5,488 bases of DNA from Synergistaceae bacterium (GTDB taxonomy: Bacteria; Synergistota; Synergistia; Synergistales; Aminobacteriaceae): NCBI GenBank assembly GCA_009776565.1, contig WRNQ01000106.1, forward strand, positions 600 to 6,087, written 5' to 3'. The notes under the pieces were generated by a model. The model saw only the letters and a program-made list of their open reading frames with translations, made no database searches and was not told the origin of the DNA. Of the stretch, positions 1-5,162 are shown in pieces; position 1 is the first letter of the stretch; every line of letters starts with the position of its first letter. Position numbers and translations under genes: made by a program.

Positions 1-196
1 GTTGCTATTGTCGGGTAGAGCAATAAATCGCTTTTCCTTTGGGTCGTTGACTGGACTCCGCCTCTTTTATTGACCATAACCATCGCCAAATAACGTCTGT
101 GTGAAGACCCTTCAGCGTTGTTAGGCAGCAACCTTGTCAAGCCCCTACGGTGAGCGAGATGCCACATCTGACCATGTTTCCTTGATACCATATATA
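1..196. other. Left-edge stretch without a supported gene
   Basis: Downstream of the PIN toxin stop I find no convincing coding region. On the minus strand an open frame runs from an ATG at about 166 to the window edge (roughly 55 codons), but it has no ribosome binding site and resembles no family I know, so I do not call it. There is a short inverted repeat at the extreme left (TTGCT...AGCAA, about 2-23) and another around 118-133 (GTTG...CAAC). The latter overlaps GTTAGGC at 120-126, which looks superficially like an integron attC core, but no partner core is visible. No rho-independent terminator with a T-tract follows the toxin gene. Confidence 0.4.
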
Positions 197-610
197 TTAT
201 CTAATCCAGTGAAAATGAATTGGCTCGCGCCCTTCAATCGGGTCAAATTCATGATGGTCGGAGGTTAAAACTTCGCTGTCAAGCAATATGGTTTGCGCCA
301 ATACGATTGAATCCGCAAGTGATATTCTGTAAGACGCTTTCAGGCGTCCGGCTATCGGAAAAATCTCCTTGTCAAACTCGCTTATCAAAACAATTGATTT
401 TACAACGCTATCCATAATTTTGTCAGCATACTCTTTTCCGTCATCGTGATAAAAACCATAATAGACTTCAAGGAGATTTACCCTGTTCATAATGATTTTA
501 GTATCGCCTTTTTCCGCTTGTTTGTAAGCGGAAGCTACAACATCCGCGCCTGTTTCATTTTTAAGAAGAGCAACCAAGGCGCAAGCATCCAAGACAAAAA
601 TCTTACTCAA
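197..610 (-). CDS. PIN-domain ribonuclease toxin (VapC-like)
   Basis: A 137-residue protein with the size and layout of a VapC-type toxin. PIN-domain toxins are Mg-dependent RNases that cut tRNA, rRNA or mRNA when not held by their antitoxin. The acidic quartet is complete: D8 in VLDACAL near the N-terminus, E48 in NRVNLLEVYYG, D100 in ISLADS, and D118 in LTSDHHEF, all at the usual spacing. The start is TTG at 610-608, immediately after the antitoxin stop (zero intergenic bases), with an AAGGAG ribosome binding site 9 bases upstream inside the antitoxin gene. No ATG is available nearby. The abutting arrangement implies co-transcription and translational coupling with the antitoxin, which also fits a need to keep toxin below antitoxin. 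The PIN fold is a secure call from the motifs; the VapC label follows from size and neighbour. The RNA target cannot be read from the sequence. Confidence 0.9.
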   Translation of the reverse strand: MSKIFVLDACALVALLKNETGADVVASAYKQAEKGDTKIIMNRVNLLEVYYGFYHDDGKEYADKIMDSVVKSIVLISEFDKEIFPIAGRLKASYRISLADSIVLAQTILLDSEVLTSDHHEFDPIEGREPIHFHWIR

Positions 611-829
611 TTAAGGAAGCTCCTTTTCATCATGAGTCATGGCGAGAAATTTTTCTACTGTCAGATTGCTGTCGGCGGCAATACCACGAAGCGGACAATC
701 GTCCTTGATTTCCAAAATCGGAACAAGGTTAATTATCCCATTTGCTTCATTTACCTTAACTTTTTCCGATCGAATAAGTCGGAATAACGGCTCTGGTAAT
801 GTGTTTGTATTAAGCACTAATTCAGTCAT
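611..829 (-). CDS. VapB-like antitoxin paired with the PIN toxin
   Basis: A 72-residue acidic small protein directly upstream of the PIN toxin, ending exactly where the toxin starts. The first 40 residues (MTELVLNTNTLPEPLF, then SEKVKVNEANGIINLVPILE) alternate hydrophobic and polar residues as in the beta-rich DNA-binding part of AbrB/VapB-like antitoxins. The C-terminal part (LRGIAADSN, then LTVEKFLAMTHDEKEL) is helix-prone and would be the toxin-wrapping segment. I place the start at ATG 829 rather than the in-frame GTG at 838, because that GTG is part of a GAGGTG ribosome binding site (841-836) spaced 6 bases from the ATG. Antitoxins of this sort usually repress their own promoter, and the likely promoter lies at 953-982. 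Family assignment rests on gene position and general pattern, not on a diagnostic motif. Confidence 0.8.
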   Translation of the reverse strand: MTELVLNTNTLPEPLFRLIRSEKVKVNEANGIINLVPILEIKDDCPLRGIAADSNLTVEKFLAMTHDEKELP

Positions 830-844
830 AAGTGACACCTCAAT

Positions 845-943
845 TTAATATTCATTGGGCGAAACTATGGGTCTGGTAGATTCGAAAATTGTAATTAACT
901 GATGGATAGAATGCCCAGAAGTTACGATGCGTTTCGCTTCCAT
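845..943 (-). CDS. Possible 32-residue ORF between the promoter and the antitoxin
   Basis: An ATG at 943 opens a 32-codon frame that begins MEAKRIVTSGHSIHQ and ends SPNEY at a TAA 15 bases before the antitoxin ATG. It has only a weak AGG one base upstream. The ATG lies 9 bases after the TATAAT of the promoter at 953-982, so the transcript would be nearly leaderless. The composition looks protein-like, but I recognise no family and the frame is also open further upstream. It could be a leader peptide, the tail of a lost gene, or chance. It should be treated as unproven. Confidence 0.25.
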   Translation of the reverse strand: MEAKRIVTSGHSIHQLITIFESTRPIVSPNEY

Positions 944-952
944 ACCTGGAAA

Positions 953-982
953 ATTATACCACAAAAAAGTAAAGCGTAACAA
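953..982 (-). promoter_or_regulatory. Extended -10 sigma70-type promoter for the VapBC module
   Basis: On the minus strand, TTGTTA (982-977) and a perfect TATAAT (958-953) are separated by 18 bases. The -10 box is preceded by TGG, giving the extended TGnTATAAT form that tolerates a weaker -35. Transcription would begin near 946, about 115 bases upstream of the antitoxin ATG. Nothing else between here and the antitoxin resembles a promoter. Confidence 0.65.
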
Positions 983-1006
983 CAGTTTCCCGAGTTTACC
1001 ACTTTC

Positions 1007-1278
1007 GGACATCCATGTCCTTCGCAGCGCGTCGCGCTTGCGCGCTCCGAAGCAAAGATGTGCAAAATAAGCGTTCACCTCAACTGAGAATGGCGACAAG
1101 CGCCCATTTTGCACGTCTTCGCCACACTGAAGGCGCGGCGATCCAATCTTGTGACAAGAAACAAAGATTTCTCGACAAAGGCGCATAGGCACAGAGAAAG
1201 AAAGTCGCTAAGGGTCTATCCCTGATTTTGTGTAAATGCCAAATTTGTGGCAAAAATTTAAGCTGTATTTTCACAGCT
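1007..1278. repeat. Cluster of inverted repeats (hairpin-rich, REP-like element)
   Basis: Five inverted repeats lie almost end to end. They are: 1007-1020, GGACAT-CC-ATGTCC (perfect 6-bp stem, 2-base loop); 1021-1031 with 1041-1051, TTCGCAGCGCG against CGCGCTCCGAA (10 of 11 pairs, 9-base loop); 1057-1073 with 1101-1117, centred on GATGTGCAAAAT and ATTTTGCACGTC (14 of 17 pairs, 27-base loop); 1237-1252, TGCCA-6-TGGCA; and 1261-1278, AGCTGT-6-ACAGCT. The stretch has weak open frames on both strands but none resembles a protein. The dense structure and GC-rich core resemble intergenic REP/BIME-type repeats or a non-autonomous element. No other copy lies in the window, so dispersal is unproven. 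It sits directly upstream of the promoter of the toxin-antitoxin pair. Confidence 0.55.
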
Positions 1279-1579
1279 GAGACGAATCCCTTATCTGCCT
1301 CGATCAAAGCCTCAAGCTCATGAACGGCTATCACACACATTCAGGTTTAAACTCGCTGATCTTTAGTTCAAAAGCCACTAAACATGATAAACCACGACAA
1401 TAAAACAGTGATTTAAGTGGCGCTATCATTACTGACATCAATATGAAATAATGCCATTGTCCCGATAGGGACGTTACAAAATCGAAGGAGATGGCGTCAA
1501 CCATGCGAATAGATATCAATAGCAAGGTCGGTCGCCAACAGCAACAGTCCTGCGCACTTTCAGGACGCATCATGTCAAT
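1279..1579. other. Non-coding spacer, no recognised gene
   Basis: About 300 bases with no supported coding region. A minus-strand open frame ending in HELEALIEADKGF (read from about 1340) has a patch reminiscent of HELEA-type motifs in DUF4276-like proteins, but it loses any resemblance after some 20 residues and is not called. A small perfect hairpin, GTCCC-GATA-GGGAC, lies at 1459-1472. Neither strand shows a convincing promoter. Confidence 0.4.
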
Positions 1580-1594
1580 TTAACTGATTGACAT
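1572..1594. repeat. Perfect 8-bp inverted repeat at the end of hsdS tail A
   Basis: ATGTCAAT (1572-1579) and ATTGACAT (1587-1594) form a perfect 8-bp stem around a 7-base loop. The TAA that ends the hsdS-derived frame of copy A (1582-1580) falls in the loop. There is no T-tract on either side, so it is a poor rho-independent terminator. Copy B, at the equivalent place, keeps only one arm, so the dyad is specific to copy A. Confidence 0.5.
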
Positions 1595-1773
1595 TGCCAA
1601 TAATCCTGCCGCGCTTTCTTCATTCGGGTCATTCGTGCCCAACTTGCCGCGAAACGCGCGGGCGAGGATGGTCTTTTTCGTCAGGCTGATTTTTTCGATG
1701 ACGTCGCATAGCTCGCTCGCTGCTCTTTTTCAAGCAGGCTGTCGAGGATGCGTACGATTTCCTGTTGTTCGGG
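1580..1773 (-). repeat. hsdS-tail direct repeat, copy A
   Basis: This 194-bp segment aligns without gaps to 2403-2596, offset 823 bases, same orientation. I count 14 mismatches by eye, about 93% identity. It codes for the conserved C-terminal helix region of a type I specificity subunit, from PEQQEIVRILDSLLEKEQ to the stop. Similarity stops abruptly upstream of PEQQE, where each copy carries different target-recognition sequence. Confidence 0.9.
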
Positions 1774-1815
1774 TAGTAAGGGGCATATCAGTGATATGTC
1801 ATTCAACACCTTTAG
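1580..1815 (-). pseudogene. hsdS: hsdS remnant A (C-terminal end of type I specificity subunit)
   Basis: HsdS reads the target sequence of a type I restriction-modification complex; each recognition domain ends in a conserved helix that docks onto HsdM. Only the last of these parts remains. From about 1815 the minus strand reads LKVLNDISLICPLLPEQQEI, then VRILDSLLEKEQRAS. The frame then fails: reading one base back gives the expected continuation ELCDVIEKISLTKKTILARA, then FRGKLGTNDPNEESA, ending at TAA 1582-1580. The actual frame stops at 1681. About 80 of the usual 400 or so residues are present, and both recognition domains are gone. The upstream part is replaced by a SnoaL-like sequence. 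Copy B (2403-2824) has the same lesion. Confidence 0.85.
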
Positions 1816-2034
1816 GTTATCGGGCGCTGTAACGGCTACAGATAAGTCTGGATAGGTATTTCGCACATCAATGGCATGTTGTTTCATACCATCAATTCCA
1901 ACAGGAATAATGCTTTCACCAATTCGTGCCATACAATTATCATCTAAATATTCAGGAAATTCATCTATGAGATTATTTGAATTAACTTCTTCATAGAAAT
2001 ACTTGATTCTCGACTTAATATCAGTATATTCCAT
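1681..2034 (-). pseudogene. SnoaL-like/HsdS chimeric ORF
   Basis: A frame of 117 codons from ATG 2034 that joins two unrelated pieces. Residues 1 to about 68 (TDIKSRIKYFYEEVNSNNLI, later GIDGMKQHAIDVRNTYPDL and SVAV) have the pattern of the first half of SnoaL-like proteins (ester-cyclase-type, NTF2-like fold). There the G-x-x-G-M/F-K-Q-H and YPDL motifs precede the second set of strands. Those strands are absent here. After about 1831 the sequence switches, through a few unassigned residues, to HsdS (LKVLND, then PEQQE) and ends out of the hsdS frame at 1681. A complete SnoaL protein would be roughly 130 residues, so about half is missing. The ribosome binding site is weak (AGAAG), and the frame is continuous with the antitoxin gene upstream across one stop codon. 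A functional product seems unlikely, though a chimeric polypeptide could be made. Confidence 0.7.
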
Positions 2035-2040
2035 CACTTC

Positions 2041-2262
2041 TTAGAGCGGTTCATTGAAATCGTCAGACATCCAGACTTTCCCCTTGAGAACGCCTCTTCC
2101 TGTTGAGCGCGGCAACTTCAACGGCTCTTTTTTGCCGACATTTGCATTATCTTCTTTTACAGGTTCGATAAAAGTGATAACCACCTCATAGTTTTCTTTT
2201 ACAGGTATCGGCTGCATAGGTTTGAACCCAGCGCCGTCGTATATTGCTTTTATTGCATACAT
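2041..2262 (-). CDS. AF2212/DUF104-like orphan antitoxin, possibly C-terminally truncated
   Basis: A 73-residue protein. The N-terminal half (MYAIKAIYDGAGFKPMQPIP, then VKENYEVVITFIEP) has the compact beta layout of AF2212-like (DUF104) antitoxins: xxxIKAIYdG-x-FKPxxPIPv, a turn, then VVITF. The second half has a basic linker with RSTGRGVLKGKVWMSDDFNEPL. In antitoxins of this kind, known to me from general knowledge, the final segment contacts a PIN toxin and continues a few residues further. Here it ends in TAA at 2043-2041, yet the same frame goes on EEVMEY, which looks like the lost end, so GAA may have mutated to TAA. Start ATG 2262 is firm: AGGAGG (2276-2271) lies 8 bases upstream, and a promoter is at 2304-2332. 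No toxin gene follows; a SnoaL/HsdS chimera occupies that place. Confidence 0.75.
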   Translation of the reverse strand: MYAIKAIYDGAGFKPMQPIPVKENYEVVITFIEPVKEDNANVGKKEPLKLPRSTGRGVLKGKVWMSDDFNEPL

Positions 2263-2270
2263 TCTGTAAT

Positions 2271-2276
2271 CCTCCT
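2271..2276 (-). promoter_or_regulatory. Strong ribosome binding site (AGGAGG) of the orphan antitoxin
   Basis: A perfect AGGAGG spaced 8 bases from ATG 2262. It fixes the start of the antitoxin gene and suggests efficient translation, in contrast with the weak sites of the chimeric ORF downstream. Confidence 0.8.
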
Positions 2277-2303
2277 ATCTCCAAATACAGATACTATAAC
2301 ATG

Positions 2304-2332
2304 ATTATATCAGAAAATTCCGTGAATCAAAA
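2304..2332 (-). promoter_or_regulatory. Extended -10 promoter of the orphan antitoxin
   Basis: On the minus strand TGATATAAT gives a perfect TATAAT (2309-2304) with a TGn extension. A weak -35, TTTTGA, lies 17 bases upstream at 2332-2327; TTGATT at 2330-2325 is an alternative with a 15-base spacer. The start point would be near 2297, leaving a leader of about 35 bases before ATG 2262. Confidence 0.6.
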
Positions 2333-2402
2333 AACGCGCGACTTAAAAACCATCCCCGACTATCTACTCTTACTGTTTAATTACTGCCGACCCTGTTGGA
2401 GC

Positions 2403-2596
2403 TTAACAAATTGACATTGCCAATAATCCTGTCGCGCTTTCTTCGCTCGGGTCATTCGTGCCCAACTTGCCGCGAAACGCGCGGGCGAGGATGGTCTTTT
2501 TCGTCAGGTCGATTTTTTCTACGACGTCGCATAGCGGGCGCGCTGCTCTTTTTCAAGCAAGCTGTCGAGGATGCGGACGATTTCCTGTTGTTCGGG
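2403..2596 (-). repeat. hsdS-tail direct repeat, copy B
   Basis: Partner of the repeat at 1580-1773, same strand, no gaps in the alignment, about 93% identical by hand count. The last residues before each stop (GLLAMSI then C or S) are also shared. The copies therefore match to the stop codon but not beyond it. Confidence 0.9.
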
Positions 2597-2824
2597 GAGA
2601 GTTGGGAGATTAATCTCAATTTCTGCCAGCGATTGGCTGGTTAAATGCTTAATAGTGGTTCCAGTGAAATGTCGAGTCAACCCATCAGACTTGCTCAACC
2701 ACAAAATATAATACGCAAGCAATTTCCCGACAACTGAACCATTAGTCCTGAATCTATGCAGAGCCTTTTGATAAATCAATTCGCTTTCCGACCACTCCCA
2801 TACAGCACATCTTCCCGGTTCACC
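2403..2824 (-). pseudogene. hsdS: hsdS remnant B (second recognition domain end and C-terminus)
   Basis: The minus strand from 2824 reads GEPGRCAVWEWSESELIYQK, then ALHRFRTNG, later FTGTTIKHLTSQSL and PTLPEQQEIVRILDSLLEKE. These are characteristic of a type I specificity subunit: the GEPGRCAVW and QKALHRFR stretches, the GT-x-I-x-HLT motif that closes a target-recognition domain, and the helix that begins LPEQQ. The frame runs EKEQRARYATS and stops at 2521-2519. A shift at about 2534-2545 restores LCDVVEKIDLTKKTILARAF through GTNDPSEESA to TAA 2405-2403. The N-terminal recognition domain and most of the second are missing. The left part is fused out of frame to hsdR at about 2827, so no start codon is available except a TTG at 2779. 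With no complete recognition domain this cannot specify a DNA target. Confidence 0.88.
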
Positions 2825-4965
2825 TCGCCTGTGGTCAATAAATCAACCGTCACGGCAACGTTGGGATATTTTTCGTTCTTGAAGCGTTTTACGGCCTCCA
2901 ACACTTTTTTTGGATTGCCGCCGCCGATGCTGCCGGTAATCTTCATGATAGCGTCGCTTGAAACGCCCATCGGTTCGTAAATTTCTTTCAGAATCTTCAC
3001 TATCAAGTCGGCGTGATTGTCGTCAACCGCATAAATCAAAGTCTTGCCGTCGCCTTCCGGGTTAATGTCCCGCGTTATTTCTTCCAATACAGTACGGTTG
3101 AAATTCTCGGTTATCACGCGGCGGTTAAAGCTCTCAATGTCGAAGCTGAGTTCGTCTTCAAGCTCATCGCTGTTAGTTATTTCGCCGGTAATGGGATCAT
3201 AAATTGCGACGGTTTCGCCCGCTTTATAGTGGATGCCCTCTTCCCGCAGCTTAGTGACGATATTATGGGGCGCGTCATGATCGACGAGAAAACCTTCAAT
3301 CACAGCGCGGCGATAGGAGTATTCAAAAACCGGCTTACCAAAAATCTCTGTGATATGAAGCGCAGGCGTGGCAGTTAAGGCGATTTTAACAGCATCGAAG
3401 TATTCCATCACCGAGCGGTACTTGCCAATGTAATCGCTCTGACCGCGGTAAAGCTGCTCGCTTTCGTCCATTTCTCTGTCGAGGATATAGCCGCGATGGG
3501 CCTCATCTATTACTATCAGGTCATAATCCGTGACTGAGGGTATGGATTCCGTATCATTGTATATAATTCGCTTAACAAGGCTTTGCACCGTAGCCACATG
3601 GATTTTCGTTTCCCTGTCAATTTCTTTATCATCAAGATTCTTGATGTCATATATCTGTTCAATGCTCATCAGATCTTCGATTTTGACCTCTTTGAAGACA
3701 TCAAGAGCCTGCTCTCCAAGCGCCGTGCGGTAAACAAGGAATAAAATCCTCTTAAAACGCCCGGTTTTCAAGAAGCGATAAATCATACCAAGCACAGTGC
3801 GGGTTTTACCTGTACCGGTCGCCATCGCCAGCAAAACAGTCTGCTTTCCGTTCACAATGGCAGCTTCGGCTTTTTCAATGGCTTCGATTTGGTATGGGCG
3901 CAGATTGAGTCCGTCTTTATCACATAGGAGGTCATACGACGATTCTGCAAGTTTCCGGTTAGCTGCGACAGTATCCTTTTCAAGCATATCCAATAAACCC
4001 TGCGGGTCAATCCAGCCCTGTAAAGCTTTTGGCATATTGCTGCCCTCTCGGGCGTCGCGAAACCATATACCCGACTTTGTCTCGAGTTGCTTCAGGTATT
4101 GTCTGCCGTTTGTTGCAAACAGGAAGGGCGCCTTGTAAGAGCCCCATGTGTCTATAAGGTATCCGGCGTGTTCTTCTTTTATCCCCATGCTGTATTCGCG
4201 GCATTGATTGTCAATAGCCGAGGAAACATCTGTGCGCCCGGCTTTCGCCTCCACAACGCCGACGAGTTTCAGCCCGGCAAAAAGCGCATAGTCCACATGA
4301 CCCCATTTACATACGGACGAATCTGTCGGCCATTCGGCTATGGCAATGTTTCGTCCTTTCTCCGGGCGCGTACCTTTGGAATAGCGCAGGCTTCCGGTGT
4401 CTGCTTCCCAGCCGGCTTTCCGTAGTTGCTCATCTATCAGATAGCGGGTCTCTCTTTCCGACAATATGAGGTTGATGCCCGCTCTGGTTGCTCGTTGTCT
4501 GCGCTGCGTGACGTCAGCATGTATATCTACCGGAGCTGCTAACGCCGCCGCCTGCGCTTTTTCCAGTTCAGCCGCCAGCTTTTCATTTTGCTCAATCAAT
4601 TCATGATAATTAACTTGATTGCGGATGTCCGGCGGCGCTACAAATGGAACAGGTTCATATTTGCGGTCACCGTATATCTCCATAAACCAAACCGAAAGCC
4701 TATAAGTCATTTGGAGCAAGGTCAAACATGTATTGAAGGAATCATAACCGTCATGAACAGCCGCGTTGCGATTTGTTCTCAGCAAATACAGAATCTCGCC
4801 GATAGCTTTATCAATTAACCCTTCTCTTTGAAGTATTGTGATTCGCGCGGCGTGTGTGTTTTCAGGCTCAGGAGGCGTTAATCCTTCAATCTTTATAAAA
4901 ACGGGCGCCTCCTTAAAAGAATAGACGTCTGGATAAAAAAAGAAGGCGCTTACGCGTCGTCGGTT
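2776..4965 (-). pseudogene. hsdR: hsdR, type I restriction endonuclease subunit, truncated at both ends
   Basis: HsdR is the ATP-driven translocase and nuclease of type I restriction complexes. Counting from TTG 4785 as residue 1, a DUF4145-like N-terminal patch (RTNRNAAVHDG) is followed by a coiled linker rich in E, K and A (about 60-85). Next is a PD-(D/E)xK nuclease with D165, E179-x-K181 and QCREY at 194-198. The SF2 helicase follows, with GTGKT at 324-328, DEAH at 427-430, TATPA at 471-475 and VDLLTTG at 647-653. After G653 homology ends; the frame adds 16 unrelated residues (EVNREDVLYGSGRKAN) and stops at 2778-2776. Helicase motif VI and the C-terminal HsdM-binding region are lost. Upstream of 4785 the frame stays open to a stop at 4968-4966 and reads as HsdR (KIEGLTPPEPENTHAARI, then REGLIDKAI) but has no ATG, GTG or TTG. 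YPDVYSF near its beginning resembles an HsdR N-terminus, so a small internal deletion there is possible. Almost certainly inactive. Confidence 0.92.
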
Positions 4966-5004
4966 TCAAAGAACTTTAAACAAAGTCAATTCACCCTTAG
5001 CGCC
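4934..5004 (-). terminator. Terminator-like or attenuator-like stretch upstream of hsdR
   Basis: In the minus-strand transcript GGCGCT (5004-4999) can pair with AGCGCC (4950-4945), and TTCTTTTTTTAT follows directly. The T-tract is typical of a rho-independent terminator, but the stem is only 6 bp and the loop is 48 bases, so the structure is weak. A smaller CGC-GTAA-GCG hairpin lies in the same place. It sits between the promoter at 5026-5053 and the hsdR body, which would suit attenuation, but it could also be a by-product of the deletion at the hsdR 5' end. Confidence 0.3.
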
Positions 5005-5025
5005 AGTCAGCCTTCATTAATTAAT

Positions 5026-5053
5026 AGCATACAAAAAAACCAGGAATTGTCAA
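5026..5053 (-). promoter_or_regulatory. Promoter-like site upstream of hsdR
   Basis: A perfect TTGACA (5053-5048) and TATGCT (5031-5026) separated by 16 bases on the minus strand, with T-rich sequence between them. It points at hsdR, whose open frame begins about 55 bases further on. An ATG at 5017 starts a six-codon frame MKADWR, too short to call as a gene. Confidence 0.55.
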
Positions 5054-5162
5054 GGATTATCATGTTTTAAAACAAAACGGACAAAAAATTTCCGCTTGGT
5101 CGCACAGCTCACACCAATTATTGGCTTCAGAGGCAACCTTACGGAAACGTAACCCAAGTTTA

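Noticed and set aside
113..133. GTTAGGC/GCCTAAC at 120-126 as an integron attC core
   Set aside because: The 7-base core fits GTTRRRY, but no matching second core with the right spacing is visible on either strand within the window, and the flanking bases do not form the paired boxes of an attC site. It would need sequence beyond the left edge.
845..1192. 115-codon minus-strand frame over the hairpin cluster
   Set aside because: Its translation follows palindromic DNA (FGARKRDALRRTWMSE) and resembles a translated repeat rather than a protein. Only its last 32 codons are listed, as a weak possibility.
1225..1260. TGCCA-TGGCA hairpin as a rho-independent terminator
   Set aside because: The stem is 5 bp and A-rich rather than T-rich sequence follows on the plus strand. 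On the minus strand no T-tract follows, and no gene ends there.
1080..1340. Minus-strand frame with HELEALIEADKGF as a DUF4276-like protein
   Set aside because: Only a short patch is suggestive. The rest of the frame has no resemblance to that family and runs through the hairpin cluster, so it is at best a small remnant.
1711..1730. Programmed -1 ribosomal frameshift at GAAAAAGAG in the hsdS tails
   Set aside because: The run has five A, short of a classical A-AAA-AAG slippery heptamer, and no pseudoknot is evident. A 4-base loss just downstream explains the frame change more simply.
2756..4818. Several plus-strand open frames opposite hsdR (for example 3013-3378, 3797-4138, 4087-4425)
   Set aside because: They are mirror frames of a well-supported hsdR coding region, with no ribosome binding sites and no recognisable motifs.
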